The notes under the pieces are model-generated. The model made no database searches and was not told the origin of the DNA. It saw only the letters and a program-made list of their open reading frames with translations. A DNA stretch of 62,666 nt from Promethearchaeota archaeon (GTDB taxonomy: Archaea > Asgardarchaeota > Lokiarchaeia > Sigyniarchaeales > SOKP01). The stretch is taken from NCBI GenBank assembly GCA_030603385.1, contig JAUVXW010000027.1, positions 1 to 62,666 on the forward strand, in the 5' to 3' direction. Positions 46,548 to 55,108 of the stretch are shown piece by piece (within the stretch, counting starts at the first letter, position 1; every line of letters starts with the position of its first letter). The position numbers were made by a program, and so were the translations under genes.

Positions 46548-47017
46548 TATTGAGAATAAATTAAAAAGTTTGAAAATAAAATATTTTTAATAAAATTAAT
46601 TTAGATTCTTATTAAAAGAATGGTATATTGAACATTTTCTCAAGGAGAATGTATCATTAAAAAATAAATATAGGGGCGTTACTCTTAATCCAATGGATAA
46701 AAGATAAAAACAAAATTTAATGAAATTAAAAAATGTTAAATATTCTTTTATTTAATAAAAAGGCTATTTATGTTTCTAATAAAAAACTAATACTTATATA
46801 TCTATTAATCTTATTATATATACGGTTGGACTAGTTGTTTAAGCTATAAGAAAAATTAAAAACTATTCTTAAATTATTATAAATTAGAAAAGAGAATAGA
46901 TTTATAATATTTTTATGTGATTATGGTAAGTTGTGCAAACAGAAAGTAATATTTTGCAATCTAATTCATACCTCTTTATCCCGAATTTAAAGCTCTCGAT
47001 GGAAGAGATAGATCTAA
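46548..47017. other. Gene-free gap between divergent genes
   Basis: AT-rich. A short inverted repeat TTCTC-AAG-GAGAA occurs at 46637-46649 and TATA-like runs near 46793-46815, about 200 bp before the cytidylyltransferase start. Nothing else seen. Confidence 0.4.
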
Positions 47018-47872
47018 ATGAGGAATAATAACAATTTTGAAGGTTTAATTTTGGCAGCAGGTAATTCTAGCAGATTTAAATTTGCTGATAGAACATCTAA
47101 AAAATATTTTCTAAAATTTCGGAATTCCAATATTTTAGGATATATTATCACTGGAATGATTAAAACAGGAATAAGAAAAATAAAAATTGTGACTAGTAAT
47201 ATAGTTAATAATACAAAATACAAGAAAAAGGTTTTAAAATCAATAAATCGACGTTGGATTGAATTATCAAATCTTGAGATAGATATTATTGAAAATAAGT
47301 TTCCAGAGAGAGAAAATGGATACAGCCTTTTCTTGGGTCTTAATAAAATTTCTTCAAAATATACAATATTATCGATGGCTGATCATATTTTTTCACAAAA
47401 TGTTTTTTCTATTATGATTGACAATTATGAAGAAGATGATATTCTTTTAGCAACCGATCCAATGTATGATGAAGGATATTACGATAAGGAGGATGCTACA
47501 AAAGTATTTGGAAAAAAAAAATTTATTATTAATATGGGAAAAAGTTTAAAAAAATATAACCGACTAGATATGGGTGTTTTCATATTAAAAACTAAAATTA
47601 TTAAAAATATATGTAATAACGTTGAATCAAATTTTAATAAATTTGGTGTTACAAACGTTGTTCTATCAGCACGGGATTCAGAATTGAAGGTTGATTGTTA
47701 TGATTTTCCAAGTACAGTTTGGCTAGATATTGATAATTATAAAAAATATTACCAACTAAAAAGACTTTTCAATAAATCTTCTAATATTCATCCTTTTGGC
47801 CTGATTTCTAATGAATACGTTACTTATTACCATAAGAAGAGAATATATGAGGATAATTTTAAGTCAAAATAA
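47018..47872 (+). CDS. Inositol-1-phosphate cytidylyltransferase (IPCT)-like nucleotidyltransferase
   Basis: 284 residues, single-domain nucleotidyltransferase. 'GLILAAGNSSRFKF' is the nucleotide loop; 'ENKFPERENGYSLFLGL' and 'ILSMADHIFSQN' match the IPCT halves of archaeal IPCT/DIPPS enzymes ('YPERGNGYSL...MADH'). It would join CTP and inositol-1-phosphate to CDP-inositol. It is 50 bp upstream of inositol-1-phosphate synthase on the same strand. The usual PK motif reads K-K here. Confidence 0.8.
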   Translation: MRNNNNFEGLILAAGNSSRFKFADRTSKKYFLKFRNSNILGYIITGMIKTGIRKIKIVTSNIVNNTKYKKKVLKSINRRWIELSNLEIDIIENKFPERENGYSLFLGLNKISSKYTILSMADHIFSQNVFSIMIDNYEEDDILLATDPMYDEGYYDKEDATKVFGKKKFIINMGKSLKKYNRLDMGVFILKTKIIKNICNNVESNFNKFGVTNVVLSARDSELKVDCYDFPSTVWLDIDNYKKYYQLKRLFNKSSNIHPFGLISNEYVTYYHKKRIYEDNFKSK

Positions 47873-47922
47873 ATAACAAAAAAAATAAAATATTTTTAAC
47901 TCAAAAATTATAGAGGTGAACA

Positions 47923-49080
47923 ATGATTAGTAAAATTAAAATTGCTATTGCTGGACTTGGTAATTGTGCTAGTTCTTTAATACAAGGAATCCAATATTAT
48001 AAAAAAAAATCAAGAAAAAATGCTATTGGCTTAATGCATTGGGATATCGGGGGATATCAACCAAGTGATATTGAAATAGTTGCAGGTTTTGATATTGATC
48101 AAAGGAAAGTTGGAAAAGATGTATCTAAAGCTATTTTTCAACCACCTAATTGTACTAAAATATTCTTTAAAGATATTCCTAAAACAGGAGTTGTTGTTAA
48201 AATGGGAAAAATTTTAGATAGTTTCGCAGATCATCTAAACCACTACGATAAAGAGTATACATGTATTTTGTCTGATCAAAGAGAATCGACACAAGAGGAA
48301 ATAATGAAAGAACTTAAAACTTCAAAAGCTGATATGCTTATAAATTATCTTCCGGTAGGGTCCGAAAAAGCGGTAAATTTTTATGCTGAGTGTGCTTTAA
48401 AAGCAAGAGTAGGTTTCATAAACTGTATGCCTGTATTTATTGCCAGCAACCCAACTTGGGCTCAAAGATTTAAAAATAAAAATGTACCAATAATAGGGGA
48501 TGATATTAAGTCTCAAATAGGTGCAACAATAGTACACCGAGTATTAACAAATCTTTTCAAAAAACGAGGTGTAAAACTTAGGCGAACATACCAACTTAAT
48601 ACAGGAGGTAATACAGATTTCTTGAATATGCTTGACAGGCATAGGTTAGTATCTAAAAAACTATCAAAAACGGAAGCTGTTCAATCACAGACAGCAGTTA
48701 GATTGAAAAATGAAAATATACATATTGGTCCAAGTGATTGGGTTCCTTGGCAAAAGGATAATAAGGTATGTTTTATTAGAATGGAGGGAAACATATTTGG
48801 AGATATTCCAATAAATCTCGAATTACGACTTTCAGTAGAAGATTCTCCTAATTCTGCGGGAGTAGTAATAGATGCAATAAGATGTTTAAAAATAGCGCTG
48901 GAAAGAAATCAAGGTGGTGCTTTATATGAACCTTCTTCATATTTTATGAAACATCCACCAATACAATATAGTGATGATATAGCCTATCAACTAACAGAAG
49001 AATTTATTGAAGGTTTTTCAGAAGTAAGTATACAATCAATTGATAAAATGATTAAGCAAAATCCACAAGGCGCCGATTAA
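47923..49080 (+). CDS. ino1: myo-Inositol-1-phosphate synthase
   Basis: 385 residues. The NAD-binding 'IAGLGNCASSLIQGIQYY' and the central 'INYLPVGSEKAVNFYAEC', 'GDDIKSQIGATIVHRVL', 'LNTGGNTDFLNMLDR' and 'DSPNSAGVVIDAIR' follow Mycobacterium Ino1 closely. It converts glucose-6-phosphate to L-myo-inositol-1-phosphate with NAD+. With the upstream cytidylyltransferase it makes CDP-inositol; the third enzyme of the route is at 52514-53143. Confidence 0.95.
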   Translation: MISKIKIAIAGLGNCASSLIQGIQYYKKKSRKNAIGLMHWDIGGYQPSDIEIVAGFDIDQRKVGKDVSKAIFQPPNCTKIFFKDIPKTGVVVKMGKILDSFADHLNHYDKEYTCILSDQRESTQEEIMKELKTSKADMLINYLPVGSEKAVNFYAECALKARVGFINCMPVFIASNPTWAQRFKNKNVPIIGDDIKSQIGATIVHRVLTNLFKKRGVKLRRTYQLNTGGNTDFLNMLDRHRLVSKKLSKTEAVQSQTAVRLKNENIHIGPSDWVPWQKDNKVCFIRMEGNIFGDIPINLELRLSVEDSPNSAGVVIDAIRCLKIALERNQGGALYEPSSYFMKHPPIQYSDDIAYQLTEEFIEGFSEVSIQSIDKMIKQNPQGAD

Positions 49081-49433
49081 AAATTTCAAGAGACTTTTAA
49101 TTTTGATATAATGTGTCAAGAATAGAAATTATAAGAAAAATTATTTATTTTTATTTTCGAAAAAATTATATATTCTAATTTTTTTTAATGATATAGATAT
49201 AAACATGATTTGATATCCTTTAATCCCAATTGTAACTTTAAATTAACCTGAATATCAAATGAGATATTCAAACGGAAATATAATTTAAAAATTGTTGTTT
49301 TATTGTTAGGGTTTTTTAATTTGAATTGGTTAGTTTAATGAAATAATTAATTGTAGATTAAAATTAATAAGTGGTTAATATCCTTAATTCGATTTAAGGT
49401 AAAATTAGAAAAGTTTATATCAAAGGTGGTGAA
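49081..49433. other. Gene-free gap, AT-rich
   Basis: 353 bp of AT-rich sequence after ino1 with no ORF, repeat or clear stem. The purine-rich 'AAAGGTGGTGAA' at its right end is the ribosome-binding site of the next gene. Confidence 0.5.
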
Positions 49434-49685
49434 ATGAATAAACAAGAAAATTTTATAAAAAGAGTGTATGAAATTGTATCAGAATTAAAACTTCCCTTGA
49501 TAGATGATAGGGTTCAAGATAATGTTAAATTTAAATCAAATAATGCAACTGTTACGTTAAAATTACTTTTTGAGGAAGATGAATCAGTAATACGTGGATT
49601 TCTAGGATTAGCCGAATATTTTCACACTGTTATTATAAAACGAAAAGATACATTTTTCATACCTCATGACCATAAATTGTTTTAG
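49434..49685 (+). CDS. Hypothetical protein, 83 residues
   Basis: A strong ribosome-binding site (AAGGTGGTG) precedes ATG 49434. The product (MNKQENFIKRVYEIVSELK...) is alpha/beta in pattern with no recognised motif. Small archaeal-only protein. Confidence 0.58.
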   Translation: MNKQENFIKRVYEIVSELKLPLIDDRVQDNVKFKSNNATVTLKLLFEEDESVIRGFLGLAEYFHTVIIKRKDTFFIPHDHKLF

Positions 49686-49810
49686 AAAGCAGCTAATGAT
49701 CCTCTTGTCATTTCTCTAAATCTTTTACAAGATTAAACGAAATTTCAAAGTTAGAATTTCTAAAATTACTATAGAATTGTAAAAAATTTATCAAGAAACT
49801 CGGGATAAAA

Positions 49811-50068
49811 ATGCATAAATATTATTGTACAAAATGTAAAAAACATCATCATAAAGGCAAAATTTATAGAGAACATTTGAAATTTAAAGAAGAGAATAAA
49901 AGTACGAACACTATTGATGACGAAAATATAAGAGTTGATCTTGAATCTCTTAGACCAATTGCAAAACGACAACTTAATAGATTGCTTAAAAAGATGGATA
50001 AAACAGGTAATCATGAGCTTTATAAAAAGGAAATTATTAATTTAATAAAAAAGGAAAAGAGGAGATAA
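49811..50068 (+). CDS. Small basic protein with Cys-His metal motif
   Basis: 85 residues. 'YYCTKCKKHHHKGKIY' gives C-x2-C-x2-HHH, a possible zinc site; the rest is helical and basic ('KRQLNRLLKKMDKTG', 'LIKKEKRR'). Possibly nucleic-acid binding. Its stop at 50066-50068 lies just upstream of the proposed TBP start. Confidence 0.6.
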   Translation: MHKYYCTKCKKHHHKGKIYREHLKFKEENKSTNTIDDENIRVDLESLRPIAKRQLNRLLKKMDKTGNHELYKKEIINLIKKEKRR

Positions 50069-50070
50069 AG

Positions 50071-50700
50071 ATAACAGATATAAAAAATTCTCACGAATTA
50101 AATGAAAATGAAATTATTTTAGATTATAAAGTTAATAATATTGTGGCAACAGCAAAATTAGATCTTAAAGAAAAGTTAGATCTTGTTAAATTAACGCGAA
50201 AATTATATGATGCGGAATATCATCCTGAAAGGTTCCCCGGTGTTATTTTTAGACAGGATAATCCTCGAGCCACATTTTTAATTTTCTCAACCGGTAATAT
50301 AGTTGTTACTGGACTCGAAATTTTTCAAGATGCAGAGAAAGCAATCAGCAAATTATTAAAAAAGATAAAAAAGTTTGGCATTAAATCATCTAATCCTGAA
50401 ATCGTTATTCAAAATATTGTTGCTAATGGTGATTTACATACAATTATAAATTTAAATAAAGCAGTTTTGTTGATGGAATTTGTCATGTATGAACCTGAAG
50501 TCTTTCCAGGATTAATATATAATATGAAAAATCCCCGTGCTGTGTTTTTAATATTTTCAACGGGTAAATTTGTTTGTACAGGAATTAAAGAAGAGAAAAT
50601 TTTAGAAAAAGCGATTTTAAAGTTAAATCGGGAGATTAATGATATGGATATAACTAATGAAATAGTTATCGAAGATGAATTTGAGTTAACATTTCTATAA
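50071..50700 (+). CDS. tbp: TATA-box-binding protein, apparently starting at AUA
   Basis: Residues from GTG 50143 onward are clearly TBP: two direct repeats with 'ERFPGVIFRQDNPRATFLIF' / 'EVFPGLIYNMKNPRAVFLIF', each followed by 'STG-N/K-x-V-x-TG'. Repeat 2 opens 'EIVIQNIVANGDL'. The matching opening of repeat 1, 'DYKVNNIVATAKL', is encoded upstream of the GTG, in frame and open back to 50041. No ATG, GTG or TTG exists there. ATA at 50071, 8 nt after 'GAGGAG', would give MTDIKNSHELNENE... and a complete first strand. Annotated from this ATA; the minimum is 50143-50700. It binds promoter DNA; Asgard genomes often carry several TBPs. Confidence 0.9.
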   Translation: MTDIKNSHELNENEIILDYKVNNIVATAKLDLKEKLDLVKLTRKLYDAEYHPERFPGVIFRQDNPRATFLIFSTGNIVVTGLEIFQDAEKAISKLLKKIKKFGIKSSNPEIVIQNIVANGDLHTIINLNKAVLLMEFVMYEPEVFPGLIYNMKNPRAVFLIFSTGKFVCTGIKEEKILEKAILKLNREINDMDITNEIVIEDEFELTFL

Positions 50701-50731
50701 AAAAATCAGTATCTATAAAAAATGTGAAAAA

Positions 50732-50953
50732 TGGTTAAAAATGGTTGAATTTTGTGAAAAGTGTGGGGGAATGATGCTTCCATCTAAAGATAAGGATAAA
50801 AAAATTCTTGTATGTAATTCATGTGCTCAAATTAAACCTTTAGAAGAGGATTTTATTGATTCTTATACATTTCATACTGAAATATCTCATCCACCTGGAG
50901 AAGAATTCAAGAATTTAGAAAAAATGAAAGATTGGAAAAAAAAATTCACTTGA
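50732..50953 (+). CDS. TFS/RPB9-like N-terminal zinc ribbon protein
   Basis: 73 residues from ATG 50732, or 70 from ATG 50741. 'EFCEKCGGMMLPSKDKDKK' and 'LVCNSCAQI' are the N-terminal zinc ribbon of transcription factor S and RPB9. The C-terminal ribbon with the catalytic Asp-Glu pair that stimulates RNA cleavage is absent; the tail is acidic. It follows TBP by 31 bp, supporting a transcription role, perhaps as an RNA-polymerase-bound decoy or anti-arrest regulator. Confidence 0.72.
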   Translation, partial: WLKMVEFCEKCGGMMLPSKDKDKKILVCNSCAQIKPLEEDFIDSYTFHTEISHPPGEEFKNLEKMKDWKKKFT

Positions 50954-50993
50954 TTGATTTCACAAATTATTGATTAAAACAAAAAAATAAATC

Positions 50994-51449
50994 TTGCAGT
51001 ATATGAAATTTATATCATGGAAAAAAGTAGAATCATGGAAATGTATCTCGTGTGGAATGTGTTGCCATTCTTATGATATAATATTGGAAAAAAATGAATA
51101 TAAGAAAATGTGCAAAATGTTTGGGAACGAGATTTTTAATTATAACAAATATCCAATTAAATATTTCCTTAAACGAAGAACAAATGGAAGCTGTATCTTT
51201 CAAAATATTTCAGAAGGGAAATCTAAATGCAATATACACCAAATTAAACCTATAATATGTAAAATTTTCCCCTTTTTTATCTTGAGTTCATATAATAAAA
51301 AGTTATCCTTTCTTTATAGAAAAAAGCGATATAACATATATTTAGAAAGAAAATGCAAAGGAATAAAGTTAGGTAATCCTTCTAATGAGTTTATTTATGA
51401 AACTTTGCCTGAAATTATTAATATAAGTCTAAATCCAATCTTAAAGTGA
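50994..51449 (+). CDS. YkgJ-type cysteine cluster (CxxCxxCC) protein, second copy
   Basis: 151 residues from TTG 50994; ATG 51003 is an alternative. 'WKCISCGMCCHSYDI' is the CxxCxxCC signature, with 'CNIHQIKPIICKIFPF' as the second half. Shorter than the copy at 26695-27294. Function unknown. Confidence 0.8.
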   Translation: MQYMKFISWKKVESWKCISCGMCCHSYDIILEKNEYKKMCKMFGNEIFNYNKYPIKYFLKRRTNGSCIFQNISEGKSKCNIHQIKPIICKIFPFFILSSYNKKLSFLYRKKRYNIYLERKCKGIKLGNPSNEFIYETLPEIINISLNPILK

Positions 51450-51635
51450 ATACAAGAATTTTATGGAATAAAAAATATGATTCTTCTTAAGTTATTGATT
51501 TGAAAGCTTGGATGTGATACTTTTCGATAATTCAATATTCAGAATAAACTAAAATAATTCATTTTGATACGAATTCTTTTTCATAAACTGAAATTTTATA
51601 TATTATCGTTTATTATAGTGATAGTGATTAATTAA

Positions 51636-52011
51636 ATGTTAGATGCAATTGATCTTACTATTTTAGAAGAATTGAAAGAGAATAGTAGGAAATCATATAG
51701 TGATTAAAAAGATGATAAAGAATAATATTATCGACAAGTTTACAATTGATTATGAAGTAAATAAACACTCAAAAGTTCATGCTACTGTAAAAATTGAACC
51801 CGACTTTAAAGATATTAAGAGAATTATAAAAGGATTGAACCAAATTGAAGAAATAAAAAATATTTAGAGATTATCCGGTGACTGTAGCCTGTTAATAAAA
51901 CTAAAGATTTCTTCAATTGAAGAATTCAACCCTTTAATTGAGGGAAAAATTTCTCAAATTAATGGTATTAAAATTGTAGAAACATGTTTCATAACAGATA
52001 TTATTAAATAA
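51636..52011 (+). pseudogene. Lrp/AsnC-family regulator, decayed
   Basis: The start (ATG 51636) gives 'MLDAIDLTILEELKENSRK', the exact Lrp/AsnC opening, then a stop at 51705. The next residues in a different frame, 'IKKMIKNNIIDKFTIDYEV', are the end of the winged helix; about 20 residues of recognition helix are missing between them. The RAM effector domain follows ('KVHATVKIEPDFKDIKRI'), with TAG at 51865 inside 'NI*RLSGDCSLLIKL' where family members carry an aromatic residue. It ends at TAA 52009. A deletion with a frame change plus a stop shows loss of function. Confidence 0.82.
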
Positions 52012-52124
52012 ATCTGTTCTTATCAATTTAAATTAATAACAAATATAAGAAATTAAAATATATCTATAATTTCTTTAAGTTAATAATATCTAAAATTTCA
52101 GTTAATAATGTAAAATAGATTTTC

Positions 52125-52379
52125 ATGAGTGTAAAGAGAAGATACCATCCAAAATTGCAAACTATTGCTTTTATTGGTAATTATATTCCACGTCAATGTG
52201 GTATTGCGACTTTTACAAACGATCTTTTGCAAGCAGTTTCAAATGAATTACCAAAAAGTAGTTGCTGGGCATTAGCAGTGAATGATACACCTAAGGGTTA
52301 TCCTTATCCTAATCAAGTTCGCTTTGAATTAAATGCTAATCGATTGAAGGAGAACAAAATCATTGTTATTTATATCTAA
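52125..52379 (+). pseudogene. Glycosyltransferase fragment (N-terminus only)
   Basis: 84 residues. 'IAFIGNYIPRQCGIATFTND' and 'LLQAVSNELPKSSCWALAV' open group-1 glycosyltransferases, which have about 380-750 residues. After 'YPYPNQVRFELN' the sequence loses similarity and stops at 52377-52379; no continuation is found downstream, where an unrelated gene lies on the other strand. The remainder was deleted. Confidence 0.7.
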
Positions 52380-52513
52380 GAATCCCTAATTTTTATTTCT
52401 TTTCGGTAAAAAATAGATAAATATTCCTAAGTTATCAATGGCGAAATTTGTTTTTATAATTTCATAAATTATCAACTATTCTAAATATTGAATTAAAAAG
52501 TTGATAAAGTATA

Positions 52514-53143
52514 TTAGTCCAAATCCTTGCGTTTTCTAATTTGATTGATTCTTAAAATAACAGATCCATGAGTTAGAATTGAAATTAAGATTAAGCATAT
52601 TGGAATCGCCCAACCTGAGAAAGTTGCACAAATTCCCGCTAAAAACACAATAAATAGTCTTGTATCACGTCCTTGAATTGTTCTAGAAAAATTAATGTCT
52701 TTTTTTAACTCAACCTTAGCAGCAGTATAGCTTATTGAATAGGCACCAGTTATAGCTATTATTCCTAATAAAAATGCTTGTGTAATCAAAAGAACTCTAA
52801 GAGAATAAAAAGTAAGACCTACAAATATAAAAACATCAACATAACGATCCATTACAGAATCAAAGAAACCTCCAAAAAAAGAAGTTCTACCATTAGCACG
52901 GGCTACTTCACCATCGGAACCATCAATTATACTTGATAATTGAACAAAAATCCCTCCCAAAAAAGGAAAATTTATGCAGAATAAAATTGAACCAATAATT
53001 CCAGTTAAAGCTGATATAATAGAAATTATATTAGGGTTACAATTGGGCCAAAAATGTAATGTAAATTTAGTTATTTGATGAGATACAGGCCTGTTTATGT
53101 AATTTGAAACTAAACCATCTCCTTTTGAGGGCATTTCTATCAA
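52514..53143 (-). CDS. CDP-inositol:inositol-1-phosphate transferase-like (DIPP synthase type) CDP-alcohol phosphotransferase
   Basis: 209 residues, about six helices. The signature is 'DGSDGEVARANGRTSFFGG' followed by 'FFDSVMDRYVD', with the E after DG and the 'LVSNYINRPVS' N-terminus typical of the DIPP synthase half of IPCT/DIPPS enzymes. It would join CDP-inositol to inositol-1-phosphate, giving di-myo-inositol-phosphate phosphate, or transfer onto another alcohol. Its gene is 3.4 kb from ino1 and the cytidylyltransferase, on the other strand, and 57 bp from a divergent sugar-isomerase-like gene. Confidence 0.76.
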   Translation of the reverse strand: MIEMPSKGDGLVSNYINRPVSHQITKFTLHFWPNCNPNIISIISALTGIIGSILFCINFPFLGGIFVQLSSIIDGSDGEVARANGRTSFFGGFFDSVMDRYVDVFIFVGLTFYSLRVLLITQAFLLGIIAITGAYSISYTAAKVELKKDINFSRTIQGRDTRLFIVFLAGICATFSGWAIPICLILISILTHGSVILRINQIRKRKDLD

Positions 53144-53200
53144 TTTATTTTTAGTCTTAATTCCTAAAATTTTTTATGATTTATTATTTTTTATAGTAAT

Positions 53201-54007
53201 GTGTTAGGAATTTCAATTCGTGCTAATTGGGATTTTGAGAAAGTAATAAATTTAATAATTGACCTAAATATCGATTTATGTGAAATTCAGTTAGATAATA
53301 CAATATTTAAATTCCAAGAGGATCGGAAGAAAACAATAAAACTAATTAATAAACTATACTCATCAGATTTACAACTTTCTTTCCATTTATCATTTATTGA
53401 TCTGAATATTGCCTCATTAGACAATAAAATACGTTATTATACAAGTAAATTATTAAGAAAGGAAATAATGTTCGTAAAGAAATGGAATCCTTTCTATATT
53501 GTTGTACATACGGGAAAAATTAGTAACACTTTTTATGAAGTACCTTCAGTAAAAGAAAAAGCCCATAAACAACAAATTAAAACAATATCAGAATTAATTA
53601 AAATATCTAACATCTATTCAATACCATTTGCTATTGAAAATCGTCAAAAATCTAGTACTTCTGGTTTGATTCAAAATATAAATGACATACAATATTATAA
53701 CCAATTATTCCCCACTCTACAATATGTACTTGACATAGGACATCTTAATACCTTTTATACTGATCCTAATGCATTGTTAGAAGAGATTAAAGTTATATGT
53801 GATTTTCCCATAATTGCAATCCACTTATCAAATAATTTTGGGAAAGATACGCACGGAAGCTTGGAAGACGGAACAATTCCAATTAAATCATTATTCTCAA
53901 AAGTACCAAGTTTAAAAGAAAAATGTCTAATTATTGAAAATAAATTATTTAAAAATACTTTAGAAAGTTTAGATTTTTTATATAATCTGATTATAGGGAA
54001 AGCATAA
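53201..54007 (+). CDS. Xylose-isomerase-like TIM-barrel protein
   Basis: 268 residues; the start is GTG at 53201. 'GISIRANWDFEKVINLI', 'CEIQLDN', 'LQLSFHLSF', 'YIVVHTGK', 'PFAIENRQ', 'YVLDIGHLNTF' and 'IAIHLSNNFGKDTHGSLEDG' are the barrel strands of the sugar-phosphate isomerase/endonuclease IV family, with its metal His, Glu and Asp residues. An inositol or sugar-related reaction is suggested by the divergent CDP-inositol enzyme; not proven. Confidence 0.76.
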   Translation: MLGISIRANWDFEKVINLIIDLNIDLCEIQLDNTIFKFQEDRKKTIKLINKLYSSDLQLSFHLSFIDLNIASLDNKIRYYTSKLLRKEIMFVKKWNPFYIVVHTGKISNTFYEVPSVKEKAHKQQIKTISELIKISNIYSIPFAIENRQKSSTSGLIQNINDIQYYNQLFPTLQYVLDIGHLNTFYTDPNALLEEIKVICDFPIIAIHLSNNFGKDTHGSLEDGTIPIKSLFSKVPSLKEKCLIIENKLFKNTLESLDFLYNLIIGKA

Positions 54008-54274
54008 AATAGACTATATAATAATATCTCTTTTTCACATTTTTATTAATATATTCAAATAATCTCATAAGCTTTTTAATTTAACTACTAAAATCTAAAC
54101 ATTCTTAATTATGCGATAACCAATTCTATGCTTACTATATTATACTGATTATCCTGATGTACTTCTTAATCTAATAATGAAACAGTTTAAATAAGAAAAT
54201 ATATAATTTGAAATATTGCACAATTTCTTTTTTCATTAATTACTTGATTAAACTTGTTCAACTTGTGAATATGG

Positions 54275-55084
54275 ATGCTTGAAAATTTTAAACAATCTGC
54301 AATTGGGAAACTACTTTTGAGTATAATAATTGTGTGGGTGATCCTTGCTATAATTTTTGGTTTCACGGATTTAGCAATTTCAAAGGTAGTTGTTGATGAA
54401 AATTCACTATGGGGTATTATTGGAAGAGAATATGGTGAAGCTCCGGGGTATGGATTAATTGCTATTGCTTTGTCTGCTTTAATTGGAAGTTATAATGACA
54501 ATTTAGGGAAGCAAAAAAATCCAGCGTATGTCATAATAGCTATTGGAGTTATTCTAGTTGTCTTAGGAATCATATTTAATTTTCAAGCTTTAGTTATTGA
54601 TGGAGCAAGCGTTTTCATATGTGTGTTAATATTTCTTGTGATAACATTCAATAAAGATTGGAAAAATTATAGAAAGATTTCAGCAGTTGTCATTATTTTA
54701 GCAGTCATAAATCCGTTATTATTTGTGCAAATCACTAAGATTTTGACTGGAAGAATAAGATTTAATAATTTAGCTCCTAGTTTTACTGATTACACCGCAT
54801 GGTTCTTACCCCCTGGACCATTTTCAGGAGGAGATTCCTTTCCATCAGGACATACAGGTATATCATTTATGTTTTTACCCTTATTGATACTATTAAAAGA
54901 ACGTAAATTGAAAGATCCCATTCGAATCTTAATTACATTTTTAATTTTAGGATGGGCTATATTTGTTGGGCTATCTCGAGTAATAATTGGTGATCATTTT
55001 GCTTCAGATGTTTTGTTTTCAGCAGGAATGGCTTCTGTTATTACAATTCTATTATATGAAAAAATATATGTTAAAAAAGAATAA
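54275..55084 (+). CDS. PAP2-superfamily membrane phosphatase
   Basis: 269 residues, about seven helices. The three motifs are 'KILTGRIRF' (K-x6-R, with F in place of P), 'PSGHTG' and 'SRVIIGDHFASD' (SR-x5-H-x3-D). It removes phosphate from lipid or isoprenoid phosphates, and could act on an inositol-lipid phosphate. An MBL-fold hydrolase gene is 24 bp downstream. Confidence 0.85.
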   Translation: MLENFKQSAIGKLLLSIIIVWVILAIIFGFTDLAISKVVVDENSLWGIIGREYGEAPGYGLIAIALSALIGSYNDNLGKQKNPAYVIIAIGVILVVLGIIFNFQALVIDGASVFICVLIFLVITFNKDWKNYRKISAVVIILAVINPLLFVQITKILTGRIRFNNLAPSFTDYTAWFLPPGPFSGGDSFPSGHTGISFMFLPLLILLKERKLKDPIRILITFLILGWAIFVGLSRVIIGDHFASDVLFSAGMASVITILLYEKIYVKKE

Positions 55085-55108
55085 TAATTAAAGAGGATTA
55101 GATGAGTT

